A program made the translations under genes and the position numbers. From contig NC_088794.1 in assembly GCF_011386835.1 (NCBI RefSeq), positions 66,046,506-66,110,505 of the forward strand: DNA of 64,000 bases. The letters run 5' to 3'. The stretch comes from Chrysemys picta bellii. Its lineage: Eukaryota > Chordata > Testudines > Emydidae. The notes under the pieces are model-generated. The model had not been told where the DNA came from, ran no database searches, and was given only the letters and a program-made list of their open reading frames with translations. Below, piece by piece: positions 1-11,159 of the stretch. The first letter of the stretch is position 1; each line of letters begins with the position of its first letter.

Positions 1-2917
1 GATTCCATTCACACTAAGAATTTCAACCAATGTTTCACATTGAGTTTGTGACCTCCGCCTTTGTGGAAAAATCCAATCTGTTGAATAAGAATGAAGCCAA
101 TAAGTCTTTATAGAAATTTAATAGGGTTCTAGAGCAGTTTCTCTTTTGAAACTATAGAATTTAATAGAGAACAGTTTCCTTTCTTCTTCTTTAAATGATC
201 ACATAGTAAAATTCTATAACAGTGATACAATTCTCTATTAAATTCTATAAGATGGTGTTAAAAAAAGCCTCTGGAAAGGTTATCATTTTCTGTTATGGAC
301 CTTGGCATTAGGGGCAAATCCTACAGTAGTTTGGATTGAGATGCATGGTGCACTTGTGATCATTTTCTTACAGAACATTGAAAAACTTGGTTTTCTCTGT
401 TGCGCAGAGTAGTACAGTGCAATAATGCAACATGACAGATATAGCCTAGATTTGTCATAACTTCCATTGTGTCTACCTGGCACAGTGACATAGAGATTAT
501 TCTCTTTTGTCTATGGAAAGGGGAAAATCCAGAGCACAACTAAAATAGGTAGCTGGAAAAAAATGTCCCTATTTCACATGCCAGGTATCATTTTAAAGTT
601 GTGTGTCAAAAGACAGAAGGAAATGTATAAAGTAATTTGGTAAAAAGGTACATTCATAGAGAAGTTGTGCAGACTTGATCTTTGAAGGCTAGATTCTGGT
701 CGGCCTTTAGATGGGCCGGCGATGTGAGGAGAGAGTAAGGATCTTTCCCTTGTGCATCCCACAATAAGAAACTGCCTTATTGCAGCTGTTGCACTGTGGA
801 GATGCTGCTACTGAAATGCTTTCCATGGGGAGCACATCGGAAAAAAAAATAGGTCAGGGACTAGACAGAACCATGGCTCTCTCCCTTCTAAGCACTGGTC
901 AGTGGAGCAGACAGCCATGCAGGAAGTATATAATATCCCCTCTGAGCAGATATAGCAGTTTATGGACTCCCCCTCACACCAGGGTGCTCCAAGAGGCATT
1001 GTGCCTTCCTAAGGCAAAATCTCTCAGCGCAGTTCCACTCTACATCAGCATAGGCTGCATCTGGAAGGTCAAATGTAGCCCTAAGTTAGGTGGCTATTTA
1101 TAAGCTATGCTATACGCTTTTCTTTCTTTTTTTCAAAATTCTGTTCCCGTTTCTTCTGGAAAAAAAGTCTCTTCCCTTCCGTGTGCATCACATTATTTCC
1201 TTATAACTTTCTGTACTGTACTTCAAAAATCCACAAATCTGACTTTGTGGGCTTTGCGTGATTGAACTACAGGACATCTGATTAATCAAATCTTTGCTCC
1301 TGTGTCACTTCTACTTGAGGCTTAAAATATAGGCACCATCCATTGATTTATTTGTTGAGTCAGATTAAGTGATTTCATCTTCAAATCAAAATCCCAAAGG
1401 CCCATATTGTGCAATCAGTTTTTAAGCACAACTCCCCACTGACTTCAATAAGTACCTCAACAAAAAGTAATGGCACAATCTAGCCCCAAGTCAATACGAC
1501 AGCTTTGTGTCCTACAATGTGATACAGTCATGGTTAGGAACAAACTAGACAGTCTCACTACCCATGATGCAGGTCAGGTGGCTGACATGGCTGGGTTCAG
1601 AGGGGCACAGGGGACTAGTAGGCGAGGAAAGCTGCTGACTACGTGAGAGCCATCCAATTTATGAGGCAAAAATAGGATTTATCTTTGATAGATACATGCC
1701 TTCTTCCCAGGAGGAAATAATGCTGCAGTTGTACTTGCGTGAACAATCATAGTTCTTACAGCATTTTAACAAAAAGGGAGAGGTAAGTTTTATTAGCTTC
1801 ATTTTGCAGATAGGGAGCACTGAAAGGCTAAGGCTGACCCTTTCAGTCTGGCCCTATCTATGTGTTCCCTCTTGAGAAAGCTACACTACATAAGGGTGGC
1901 AGTGACCAGCATTTGGTTGAATAACTTGGTCTTTCTGTCACTGACTGGATATGCTATTGGAATATGGTTAGTTCATGCATGATGACAATACATTCTGATT
2001 ATCCATTATTATAGTGGGAATGCTGACTGGCCTGTCAAGTGATATATGGTCCTGATTTAGCAAGGTATCTAAACACCTTGAAGCTTTGAAATCATATACA
2101 ATAGATATTATTGTATTTTTCATTAGAATTTGTCCGCTTCCCCTTCTGCTCCATCTTTCGGATTTTCTGTATCTGGTTTCTCACTCTGCCTGATCAATTC
2201 CATATTTTACCCTCTTTCATTGTTTGTCCCCCTCTGCTGTTTTTACATCGTAAGTCAAACTCTGTGAAGTTGAGGTGTGTCAAACTTTCAAGCGGGTTTG
2301 AAATTAGGTTAAAAAATTCTAATACTGATCATATCTCCTTTTCCACAGCCTGATCTTTTGTTCCTTGAATCCCCACGTCACCTCTTCAAACCTAATAGAG
2401 CCCCTCTCTTTGTAACTCAGTTTTCCTGATTCCAGACATGTCTCGAGCCTTTGATTTCCTTTTACTCCAAACAGAAATCCTCTCTTCCAATTCCTTCTTC
2501 TAACTCCAAGGCCCTGATGCCTATGCAAATGTCTCCCAAAGCACTCTCTGTTTAGTGGTGGTAGCACCTAGTGGCTCTTACAGATTTGGCACTCTCTCTG
2601 CTGAGCTGAGGTTGGTTGTTCTAATCAAATCTCATATCCATTGGGGTGTCTTTGGTGTTCCGAAAAATCATCCTGCCTGAATCTGTGGATGGCCTACAGA
2701 GTGTCTGAGATATCGAGACAACCAAGACTCCAAGCTGAATTTCTGCAAAGGTTGGTCGCCTGGTGGAGAGGAGAGCAATAGGTACTTAATCCAAATGTAT
2801 TTAATATAAATATAAAATATATTTCTGGTTTGGTTAAATATTTGAGATCACATTTGAGCTAGTTCTTTTTTCTTTTTTAACTTGTTTTTCCATCCCTACA
2901 TGAAACCCCTTTGAGTC
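1..2917. other. AT-rich sequence without recognised genes
   Basis: No open reading frame here resembles a known protein; those present are short and overlap on both strands. Around 1,396-1,490 there is a weak, degenerate palindrome with an ACTGACTTCAATAAG-type centre, of the kind seen in old sauropsid palindromic repeats. Around 1,785-1,850 a short stretch (TTTTGCAGATAGGGAGCACTGA) resembles the middle of a MIR-like SINE. Nothing else can be supported. Confidence 0.6.
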
Positions 2918-2920
2918 TAA

Positions 2921-3008
2921 GGGCCAGATCCTCAGCTGATGTAAATCAGCCTAGCTCCTTCTACCTCAGTGGAGCTACAGTGACATACATCAGCTGAATA
3001 TCTGGCCC
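2921..3008. mobile_element. 88-bp palindromic MITE, TAA duplication
   Basis: The sequence begins GGGCCAGATCCTCAGCTGATG and ends in the reverse complement (CATCAGCTGAATATCTGGCCC), so the whole unit can fold into one hairpin around a centre near 2,965. It is flanked by TAA on both sides (2,918-2,920 and 3,009-3,011). A 3-bp TWA target duplication is typical of PIF/Harbinger elements, so a Harbinger-type MITE is the best guess. Similar units occur at 3,841-3,927 and, more degenerate, near 4,050 and 38,948. The palindrome and duplication are seen directly; the superfamily is inferred. Confidence 0.7.
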
Positions 3009-3018
3009 TAAACTCTTA

Positions 3019-3266
3019 GGGCTTGTCTATATATACAGCACTGCAGCCATGCATCTGCACCACTGTAGCACTTCGTGAAGATGCTACCTATGCCAACCGG
3101 AGAACCTCTCCCACTGGCATAGGTGCCCCACCTCCCTGAGAGGCAGTAGCTAGGTCATATCGCTGTCCCTACCAGAGCAGTAGAACTACATTGCTCAGGG
3201 TGTGAATTTTCCACACCCCCGAGCAATGTAGTTATACTGACGTAAGTCTGTAGTGTAGACCAAGCC
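3019..3266. mobile_element. 248-bp Harbinger-like MITE, TTA duplication
   Basis: The ends are imperfect inverted repeats: GGGCTTGTCTATA on the left, and on the right TAGTGTAGACCAAGCC, whose complement reads GGCTTGGTCTACA. TTA flanks both ends (3,016-3,018 and 3,267-3,269), matching the TWA target preference of PIF/Harbinger elements. Inside, ACTACATTGCTC (3,186-3,197) pairs with GAGCAATGTAGT (3,221-3,232), forming an additional hairpin. There is no coding capacity. It lies only about 10 bp from the palindrome at 2,921-3,008. Confidence 0.75.
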
Positions 3267-3840
3267 TTATTGAACACTTCTTTCTCATGCTAAGTGTGTT
3301 TGATTTCTAAAGCTGGTATTATAGTGAGCTCTAACAGTATCCTGCTCTTTCCAACATCTTGAATATTCAAGGCTTATTCTAACCTAGATTTTAGCAGCTA
3401 TAAATATCACATGTCACTGACCTGTTCTTTACAGTTGGGTTCCTAAGTACTTTTTGCACTGAATTTCAAAACCAGGCTGTGTATGTTGAGATATCCAGGC
3501 AGTGTCCTAGAGCAGCAAATGAACAAAGGGGCACATGCTGTTAAAAAAAGCTGTCAGCTACACTTTCAGGCAATGTTCGCAAAAAGAAATGAACAAAGAA
3601 CCATTGCAGAAATAAGCTTTGTATTGGAAGGGGTGGTGAGAGGGAGGGGCTGTTAAACTTTCTTTTGACAAGGTATCCAAATATTTTATTGTAAGTATTG
3701 TTTTTACAAGAAAGATTATTTATAATTTTTAAACTCCTGGTGTAGAATCATGAAGGTTAAGCAGCAGAGATGCAAGATGGCTCCCATTGAAAACCATGGC
3801 AAAATTCCCATTAATGACAGTAGTGCAGGATCAGACCCTA

Positions 3841-3927
3841 GGGCCAGATCTTTAGTTGGTGTAAATTGGCATACTTTAAATGACTTCAGTGGAGTTATGT
3901 TGACCTATACCAGCTGAGGATCTGCCC
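3841..3927. mobile_element. 87-bp palindromic MITE
   Basis: It begins GGGCCAGATC and ends GATCTGCCC, with internal arms TTGGTGTAAATTGGC and a diverged complement near 3,903-3,915. It is bounded by CTA at 3,838-3,840 and 3,928-3,930. It is the same family as 2,921-3,008 by its ends and its ACTTCAGTGGAGTTA centre. It is more diverged, so probably an older copy. Confidence 0.6.
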
Positions 3928-4049
3928 CTAGAGCAGGAGGGTAACTTTTTATTGGAAACCATGTTAGCAAAGTCTATTCAGCTTAACACTGAGATTAAAA
4001 TATCAGAAACCCAACACTTCCCCCATCCCCCATTCCACAATAGAAAGAG

Positions 4050-4130
4050 ATTTGGGGCCAGATCCAAAGTCTACTAGAGTCAATGTAAAGACTCCCATTG
4101 CCTCAATGAGCTTTGGATCGGACCCTTAGA
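4050..4130. repeat. degenerate palindromic repeat
   Basis: GGGGCCAGATCCAAAG near the start faces CTTTGGATCGGACCC near the end, around a centre at CCCATTGCC. This looks like a related but distinct palindromic unit. No clean target duplication is visible. Confidence 0.45.
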
Positions 4131-4184
4131 TCTTATGTATCTGTGTCTGCTCCCTCAGCAGTGTTAGAAAACAGATACACTCAT

Positions 4185-5015
4185 TGACTCAAAGGTCAGA
4201 AGGGACCATCGTTATTATCTAGTCTGATACACATTGCAGGCCACAGAACCTCACCTACTCACTCCTGTAATAGACCCTAACATCTGGCTGAAATACTGAA
4301 GTCCCCAAATCGTGGTTTAAAAACTTCAAGTTACAGAGAACCCACCATTTAGACTAGTTTAAACCTGCAAGTGATCCATGCCCTATGCTACAGAGGAAGG
4401 TGAAAAACTCCCAGGGGATATACCAATCTGATCCGGGGCAAAATTCCTTCCTGACCCCAAATATGGTGATCATTTGGACCCTGAGCATGTGGGCAAGCCC
4501 TACCAGCCAGACACCTGGAAAAGAATTATCTGTAGTAACTTAGAGCCCTCCCCATCTGGTCTCTCATAACTGGCTGTTGAAGATATTTGCTGTTAGCAGT
4601 TGCAGATCATCTAAATGCCATTGTAGGCAATCTCAGCATATCAGGCCTCCATAAACGTATCAAGCTCAGTCTTGAAAACAGTCAGGTTTTTGGCCCCCTC
4701 TGCTCCCTTTGGAAGGCTGTTCCAGAACTTAACTCCTCTGATGGTTAGAAATCTTTACCTAATTTCAAGCCTAAACTTGTTGATGGCCAGTTTATATTTG
4801 TTCTCGTGTCAATTGAGGTCAAACAAACAGGCCTGTAGTTTCACGGATCACTTTTTCCCCTTTCTTAAAAATAGTAACTATATTAGCAATTCTCCAGTCA
4901 TAGAGTGCCACCCCCACATTTACAGATTCATTAAAAATCCTTGCCATTGGGCTTGAAATTTCATGTGCCAGTTCTTTTAATATTCTTGGTTGGAGATTAT
5001 TTGCAATACAACCAA
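4185..5015 (-). mobile_element. CR1 LINE, minus strand, rearranged
   Basis: Read on the minus strand the low-coordinate end is the CR1 3' end, GGTCCCTTCTGACCTTTGAG, immediately downstream of the usual 3' region (TCTAGACTAGATAATAACGATGG-like). The high-coordinate part (about 4,816-5,010) translates on the minus strand to a reverse-transcriptase segment reading DWRIANIVTIFKKG, a hallmark of the early RT domain of CR1/L2-type LINEs. In a full CR1 these parts are separated by well over 1 kb of RT and C-terminal ORF2; here they are adjacent around 4,815, so an internal deletion or a template-jump is implied. No intact ORF remains. The family call is firm; exact boundaries are approximate. Confidence 0.75.
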
Positions 5016-5569
5016 CAAAAGTATAGCACTGAGTAATTCACTGTTCTTTCAGAAGATGGAACAGTCAGCATTTGCCTGACGTTCACACTAAGGGTGGGCA
5101 TACCTTGTGGATTATATACCTCTCAAACTACTTTTAGCTTCACAGGCTTTGCTATTCACTCTGCTTGCTGGTCCATTTTCATCCTGTTCCTTTACTGGAT
5201 TGCTTTTCCCTTTCTGCTGCCTTTTCAAACAGCTTTTCCTCAGCAGAAATCAAACTTAATAATGTTCAAACTCAAGCTGACTTGTTGATCCCACAAGCAT
5301 TTGAAATTAGGTAAAATAAGTCAATCAGTATCAAATTATGATACGCCCAAATGGTGAGATACTGACCTATAGGCTAGATCGGCAAAGACACAAAGGAACA
5401 GTGTGCAAGGGACAATATACAATGTTCAAAAGAAAACAAAAGGACAAAAAAGATGGTTTTCCATAATAATTTTCCATTCAAAAAATCAGTTGGTGTGTAT
5501 TGTTCACTGGATGCTCTTTGATCATATGGACATTCTGATCAGTGCCTTCTTGTTGCATACTCTATATTA

Positions 5570-5870
5570 TTATGTAATATGAGTATTTATTATTTGTGTT
5601 ATATCAGCTCCTAATGGCCCTCCAGCAGATCAGGTTCCTATTTTGCTAGGGATTGTACAAAACAGCAACAGACAAATCCAAAGATATTATAATCTAAATA
5701 GACCAGACTAAAGGGAGTATTGTTATTAATATCTTACAGATTGGGAACTGAGGCACATAAAGAATCAATGACTTGCCTAAGGTAACTTGTGAAAAAGGCA
5801 GGAATTTATTCCAGTTCTCCTGAGCTCTTGTTCAATGCCTTAACCACAAGGCCACCCTTCCTCATAAATA
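5570..5870 (+). repeat. MIR-like SINE, diverged
   Basis: The order of motifs matches a MIR-type SINE on the plus strand: TTGCTAGGGATTGTACAAA, then ATCTTACAGATTGGGAACTGAGGCAC-like sequence, then TGACTTGCCTAAGGTAACTTG, then the tail CTTAACCACAAGGCCACCC. Strong divergence indicates an old insertion. It is probably inert. Confidence 0.7.
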
Positions 5871-5934
5871 CCAATCGTATAACAGTCCCATCTGTGTCTA
5901 CCAAATGAATAATTTCATAGATTTTAAAGTCATC

Positions 5935-6115
5935 TAGTCTGACCTCCTGCATAGCACAGGCCATAGCATTTCACCAAGTTTTTTTCTGCATTACGCCCAT
6001 AGCTTCTGGTTGAACTAGAAAATATATTTTAGAAAGTTATCCAGTCCTGAATTTAATGCATGTCAAATTCACCATCAGTACTCTACATATTCGACAGGAG
6101 TTGGGACAAAGTTTT
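5935..6115 (-). mobile_element. CR1 3' fragment, old
   Basis: AAAGTCATCTAGTCTGACC is the reverse complement of the CR1 tail motif (GGTCAGACTAGATGAC). The following sequence (CCTGCATAGCACAGGCCA) continues the CR1 3' region seen in other copies. It is truncated and diverged. Confidence 0.6.
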
Positions 6116-8004
6116 TAATTCTTGCACATAAATGGAGCAAACTGTCATGGATGTAGGAAGAAAAGTTAACAAAAAACAATCAGTCAAGTCACTCCTGCTA
6201 AATATCAAGTAAACAAGAAAACAAGCAAAATCTCCTTGCTTAAATCAATGTAAATGATGGAGGAGTTTGTAAAAAAGAAAATTAATAGCTACTCTTCTCC
6301 AGAAATTGAAAAAACACTAAGTTCTAAGGGCAAATTCTTCCCTGGGAGGTGTGTGCATGGTTTCATTGACTAACATGGGTGACCTAAGGATGCATCCAGT
6401 GGCATATGTTGTCCTACAGATTGGCAGTGAATGGAAAAAAAGAGTCTGTGTCCTATATCATGATTATGCACATCTGGTGAGAGTGATGACACTAATATAT
6501 GAATGTGTGTGTCTGTGAAAGGCAAATTAATGTTACTTAAAGGAGCCACCCTCATTCAAGTGAAAGGATATGGTGGTGAGAGAGATTAAAAGAAAGGTAA
6601 GAAAATGAAGAGAACAGAATGGGTCAGAAGTAGTGGTTCTTCTCTTTTTGGATACAGTTTAAGGGAAAGCCAGACAACACTGTTATCAGGAATGTGTACC
6701 TTCTGCAGATAGTGTTTTGAATGTGTGCAACATATGAATATTTATGCTTGATGTATTAAAAGAACCAGATTAAATTTAAAGTGGCAGCTTTATGGTGGGT
6801 TTAAGATCTTTAAGCACATCATCTCATACATAGCCAGCTCATATAGCAAATTCATAAAATTACAAATTAGGGCAACATTTGTGTCCATCAGTTAGTAAAG
6901 AATAGGGCAATTCTCCATATTCCTTTGCTGCTTATTTCTATTGTGATGAAGCAGAAATACATTGTAGTGATATAGTGTTTTTGTGTGTGTCTTTTTTGTT
7001 CTCTGAGTGGATCTGAGATAAGGGTTAAAATATTCACTTTTTTCTGAATGTGTAATTAAGTATGACTTATCCTGGGATTTAATTGCATAATAACACAAAG
7101 CCAGTCACTTTCATGTAAAATATATTATGCTTGTCATATTGGTTTAGACAGTTGTGGGTTGTAGTTAGATTGTCACCATGCAAATATCTTTTTAAGTACT
7201 TGATTTATATAATATGCTGTTCAGATATTTTCTTGTTAATTTAAGCTGTGTGAGAGGAGATAAAGTCTCTGAATTTACAATATTTTGGTTCTTCAGGGAA
7301 ATCTAGAGAATGAAAATCAGTCATGTTTTTTTCCTCTTGATTTTATGATCTTATAGTGCAGTTTATATTATAGTAAAAAATATAAAAGACCACACTTTTC
7401 CTTTTTGATTCATAGAACTTCTTGGCCAGCTATTTAATAACTTGATATAAAACATGAGCAAAATAGTTTTCCATTTTAAAACTTGCATAATAAAATGGGA
7501 CTCATTTTTGCAGAATGTGCTGAGCAACCACAGTGATGAGTGAGCATTTAAAAACACAGCCAGCTGTTTAGATGGTCTAACTCAACAAAGCTCTATTGAA
7601 TTTAATGATGCTAAAGATCTCACCCATAAATATACTCTTGTTTTTATCAACATACTTCATTAGCTGGAGACTCTAGCCAATCTCCCATCAGGTGTAACGT
7701 CAATACATCTCTAAAATAGAGATAATGATACTGACCTCCTTTGTAATGTGCTTGGAGATATACTGATGAAGAGTGCTATAGAAGACCTAGCTATTATTAA
7801 TTATTATTCTTAATTTAAAAAAGGTTCATATTCAACTTGGTGTTGCAGTTGGTGCAATTCCTGTTGACTTCAGTGGGGTTGTATCTGTTTGCCATGAAGC
7901 AAAATTTGCCCCACAGTCCTTTTAGTTAAAGTTAATGTTCATCCTTGTCTTTTTTAATGCAAACATAATTGTGTTTATGGCTTATAATGATGGCAAAAAC
8001 ATTA
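6116..8004. other. AT-rich sequence, no gene recognised
   Basis: Nothing coding is supported. A stretch at about 7,720-7,805 (AGTGCTATAGAAGACCTAG followed by ATTATTAATTATTATT) resembles the 3' end of an old SINE/LINE. Sequence around 7,850-7,915 with GTTGACTTCAGTGGGG resembles the centre of the palindromic repeats seen elsewhere in the window. Confidence 0.5.
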
Positions 8005-8185
8005 CGCAATTAAATATTATTGCTGTTTTACAGACGAAGAAACTGTGTTAAAGAAGGTTTAAATAACTTTGCCGGAGGCCACACAGAAAGTTAATGACAG
8101 AGCTGGGATTAGGACTCAAAAAAAATCTCGTTTCCCATTTCCAGCCTTAGTCTACTAGAACACATTGCCTGAGAGGCATCCCCCG
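8005..8185 (+). repeat. MIR-like SINE fragment
   Basis: TTTTACAGACGAAGAAACTG, then GGCCACACAGAAAGTTAATG, then CAGAGCTGGGATTAGGACTC follow the consensus order of the MIR core and tail on the plus strand. Strongly diverged. Confidence 0.7.
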
Positions 8186-8337
8186 GTGCATCACCTTCTC
8201 ATCATTAGGAATATGTAGGGTGGGAGTGATGGCATGTAGTTTTTGATACAACTACAAAAATATTACTATCCAATGTAGGGTTTTTCATCTTCAAAGTAAT
8301 TGAAAAATAATCTTCCATCACACCTTGTGCAGTAGAA

Positions 8338-8500
8338 AAGAAATATTATTGTCTCCATTTACAGAGGAATACTGAAGCAGAGAGGCTGACAAGTCCATGG
8401 ACACAATGAGGAGTCGGGATGGGAGGGAGCTGAGGTTATAATGCAGGTGCTCCTGGTTCCCACTGTGTCCCTGTGTGCCCACCATTTGCCACACCTTTCT
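8338..8500 (+). repeat. MIR-like SINE fragment
   Basis: TATTATTGTCTCCATTTACAG is followed by GAATACTGAAGCAGAGAGGC, the same MIR-type core as the copy just upstream, in the same orientation. The tail is poorly preserved. Confidence 0.55.
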
Positions 8501-8613
8501 ACTCTAACCCTCTAGTGAAATGCAAAAATGTAGAGTTAGGAAAGTTAGCCTTCTATTCTCAAGGCTGATGAATGATAGAGTCATCTATTGCATCAGTCAC
8601 ACTTGTAGCCTAG

Positions 8614-9203
8614 TGTCATGAGGTGTATATGCCCCTTGCCTGCTCAGCAACCAAGGGTTAACACAGGTACTGCCAGGCAGCACTGATTGGCAGCCTCACA
8701 GCATCTGAGAGAATAAAAAAGCTTGGAAGCAGAGGACCGGGCAGCTGCCAGAGGAGCAAGTGGGCTGGAGAAGGAAACTCTGGTCAGCAAGCAGCAGAGA
8801 AGCTGCACAGAGACAACACTTTGAGAAAGGGATAACTAGATTTATAGGCTGGAAGAACCTACAGAAACCTGGGAAGGTAGGAAGGAACTCTGGGCATGGC
8901 AGGACCTAGTGAATCCAAATTCTCCCTGTCTGGCTGAAGGGCTCTGAACTGGAATCCAATGGAATGGGTGGGCCTGGGTTCCCCTATCACCTCCTGAGGG
9001 ACTTAAGAACTGAGATGGCTCCCAGAGCCCCTGAGCACTAGGACCTGCTCACCCTGCCTAGTATAAGGGGGAAATCCCAAATACCCCAGTATGACTCAGG
9101 CAAGGGGAACTGACTGAGTGCCCTGCCAGATCAGGTGAACTCTGGTGCAATGCTCCACTTGGCCAAAGGGGGTGCCATTGCATCGACACACCAGACCTTG
9201 ACA
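8614..9203. repeat. possible solo LTR or unclassified repeat
   Basis: This roughly 590-bp, moderately GC-rich block begins TGTCATGAGG and ends CCTTGACA, giving a short TGTCA/TGACA terminal inversion as in LTRs. It contains AATAAAAAAGCTTGG near 8,712 and sequence (GGGCATGGCAGGACC, near 8,893) that I associate with a sauropsid repeat family without being able to name it. No flanking target duplication is visible, so the boundaries and the LTR assignment are tentative. No coding sequence is apparent. Confidence 0.3.
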
Positions 9204-9732
9204 CAAACGAAATGTCTCGGGAACTGATAGGTACATAGTTTTCAGAAGAAAATAGTGCTATAGCTTTGAAAAAAGGCTCACTCTTTTGAAAGTTTATTTT
9301 ATTTTATTTTTTTAGACAATTAACATGCCCCATCTGAACATGCCCTCACAATCCAGCAGTAAGTGATCAGGGTTTTCTGAGTAAGCAAAGCATCTCAAAG
9401 ATGTTGTCAATAATACAGATAGTCAAATGCTGATTTCAAATGTTGAAATGGTTCCATAATAAAGGAATTAGATACTGTGCTGTAAAAGGGCCTGGATTTG
9501 CTCACATTCAAGGTAATTGCAAAACTCCTATTCACTTTAATGGTACAGGACCAGGCAGTAATAGAAGAACCCTAATGTTGTTCTAGGGAATGACCTATCC
9601 ACATTCATGTTGTCCTCCAATTTCTAATTCTAAACTGAGTTTGAGATAACAGAACAAAAGAAGCAACAAAGAGATAGATGAATGGAAGACATGCACAAAG
9701 AGCAGGTAGTTGAGAGATTAGTCAGCCTGTAT

Positions 9733-9915
9733 ATAGAATATCAGGGTTGGAAGGGACCTCAGGAGGTCATCTAGTTCAACCCCCTGCTCAAAGCAGGACC
9801 AATCCCTAACTATTTTTTTGCCCCAGGTCCCTAAATGGCCCCCCTCAAGGGTTGAATTCCCAACGCTGGGTTTAGCAGACCAATGCTCAAACCACTGAGC
9901 TATCCCTCCCCCCTA
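9733..9915 (-). mobile_element. tRNA-derived SINE with CR1-like tail (tortoise/Cry type)
   Basis: On the minus strand the unit begins GGGAGGGATAGCTCAGTGGT, which contains an RNA polymerase III A-box-like TAGCTCAGTGG, followed about 40 bp later by the B-box-like GGAATTCAACC. It ends with GACCTCCTGAGGTCCCTTCC and TGATATTCTA, which match the CR1 3' end. A tRNA-like head and a CR1-like tail are diagnostic of the turtle pol III SINE, which is retrotransposed by CR1 machinery. It is close to full length (about 180 bp). Confidence 0.85.
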
Positions 9916-10044
9916 TGATGGTTTATTGCAGAAGTGAGGACAAGGATGTGAGTGAATGAAATAATATGTGACAAGGAGCAGGAAGTTAGCGTAAGAAAGG
10001 TCTCCTTATTTCAGGAGGTGGAGGTAGTTGACCTGCTCACAGAC

Positions 10045-10271
10045 AAAATAGTATTTAGCACTTACATAGAACCTTCTGTCTGTAGTTCTCAAAGCCTTTT
10101 ATAGAGGTGGGTAAATATCATTATCCCTATTTTACAGTTGTGGAAACTGAGGCAAAGATCCATGAAGGGACTTTCCCTAGATCAGATGGGGGATCAGTGG
10201 CAGAGCATGGAATGGAATCCAGGTCTCCCAGCTACCAGTCCTTATGCTTTATGCTGTGTACCGCACTTGAG
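10045..10271 (+). repeat. MIR-like SINE, interrupted near its 3' end by a hAT element
   Basis: TTTAGCACTTACATAGAACC, CCCTATTTTACAGTTGTGG, AAACTGAGGCAAAGATCC and GGCAGAGCATGGAATGG follow the MIR order. Its 3' part runs directly into the hAT element starting at 10,272, suggesting the hAT inserted in or at the edge of this older SINE. Confidence 0.65.
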
Positions 10272-11159
10272 CAGTGGTCTCCAAAGTGGGGTGCGCAAGA
10301 TGATCCATTGGGGGCGCGGCAGGAGGAGCGCTGCTGGAGGGGGGAAAAAAGGGGGTGCTGGAGGAGAGAGGGAACGAGCGAGTGGGGAAGCTGCCCCCCT
10401 GCAGGCAGGGCCACCCGGAATGCAGGGGCTTTAGGGGCTGCAGGGCCCTGGGCTAAGGGGGTCCCCCCTTTCAGAATGTGGCCTTGAGACCTCCGGCCCA
10501 TGGAGGAGCAGGGGCAGCCGCACAGCCAGCGGCCGGAAAGAAGCGGCACTTTCCCCTTCAAAGCCGGCTAGAGAGAAGCAGCGCTTTGAAGGGGGGCAGC
10601 TCCCAGAATCATGGCCATGGGGGCGGTGCTGCGCTGCGCAGAGCCACCTGCACACCCCCTGCACCAAACAGGAGCTGCCCCATGTAAGTGCTCTGCACCT
10701 CCTGCCTGCCCCAGCCCTGAGCCTCCTCCTGTACCCTAACTCCCTCCCAGACCCCGCACCCCCACTCTGAGCCCCCCCGCACCCTAACCCTAATCCAGAC
10801 CTTCGAATCGCTGTATCGCAAAGTGTTAAACCAAGATTTTCAGAAATAATGAAGCATATTCAATCACATTGCTGTCACTAAAAATATTATTATTAATAAT
10901 AAAAAAATTTTGTGAGAGCAAAAAGGTTTTTTGTATCGTTAATAAAATACAATAAAATTATTTTAAAAATATTGTTTATTTCATCTTTATCTCATCCTTT
11001 TTAATTTCTATTTTTTGTATGTTTTATAATGTAAATAATATTAGTATAGTAGTACCTGTATATAATTTATACATAAATAAATATACGTATATTGGGAGTG
11101 CATGCTAAAAAATTTTTTATTGATAGGGGTGCGCGATCAAAAAAGTTTGGAGACCACTG
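10272..11159. mobile_element. 888-bp non-autonomous hAT element
   Basis: Terminal inverted repeats are CAGTGGTCTCCAAAGTGGGG on the left, and on the right GTTTGGAGACCACTG. Subterminally GTGCGCAAGATGATC faces GGTGCGCGATCAAAAAAG. The putative 8-bp duplications CACTTGAG (10,264-10,271) and CTGTAGAG (11,160-11,167) match at only 5 of 8 positions, so the insertion is old or the site mutated. The left half is GC-rich with purine-rich runs; the right half is extremely AT-rich. No transposase remains. Small overlapping ORFs in the GC-rich half are composition artefacts. Confidence 0.8.

Noticed and set aside
9891..9915. A functional tRNA gene on the minus strand
   Set aside because: A- and B-box-like sequences are present, but the unit lacks a foldable anticodon arm and acceptor and continues into a CR1-like tail, so it is a SINE.
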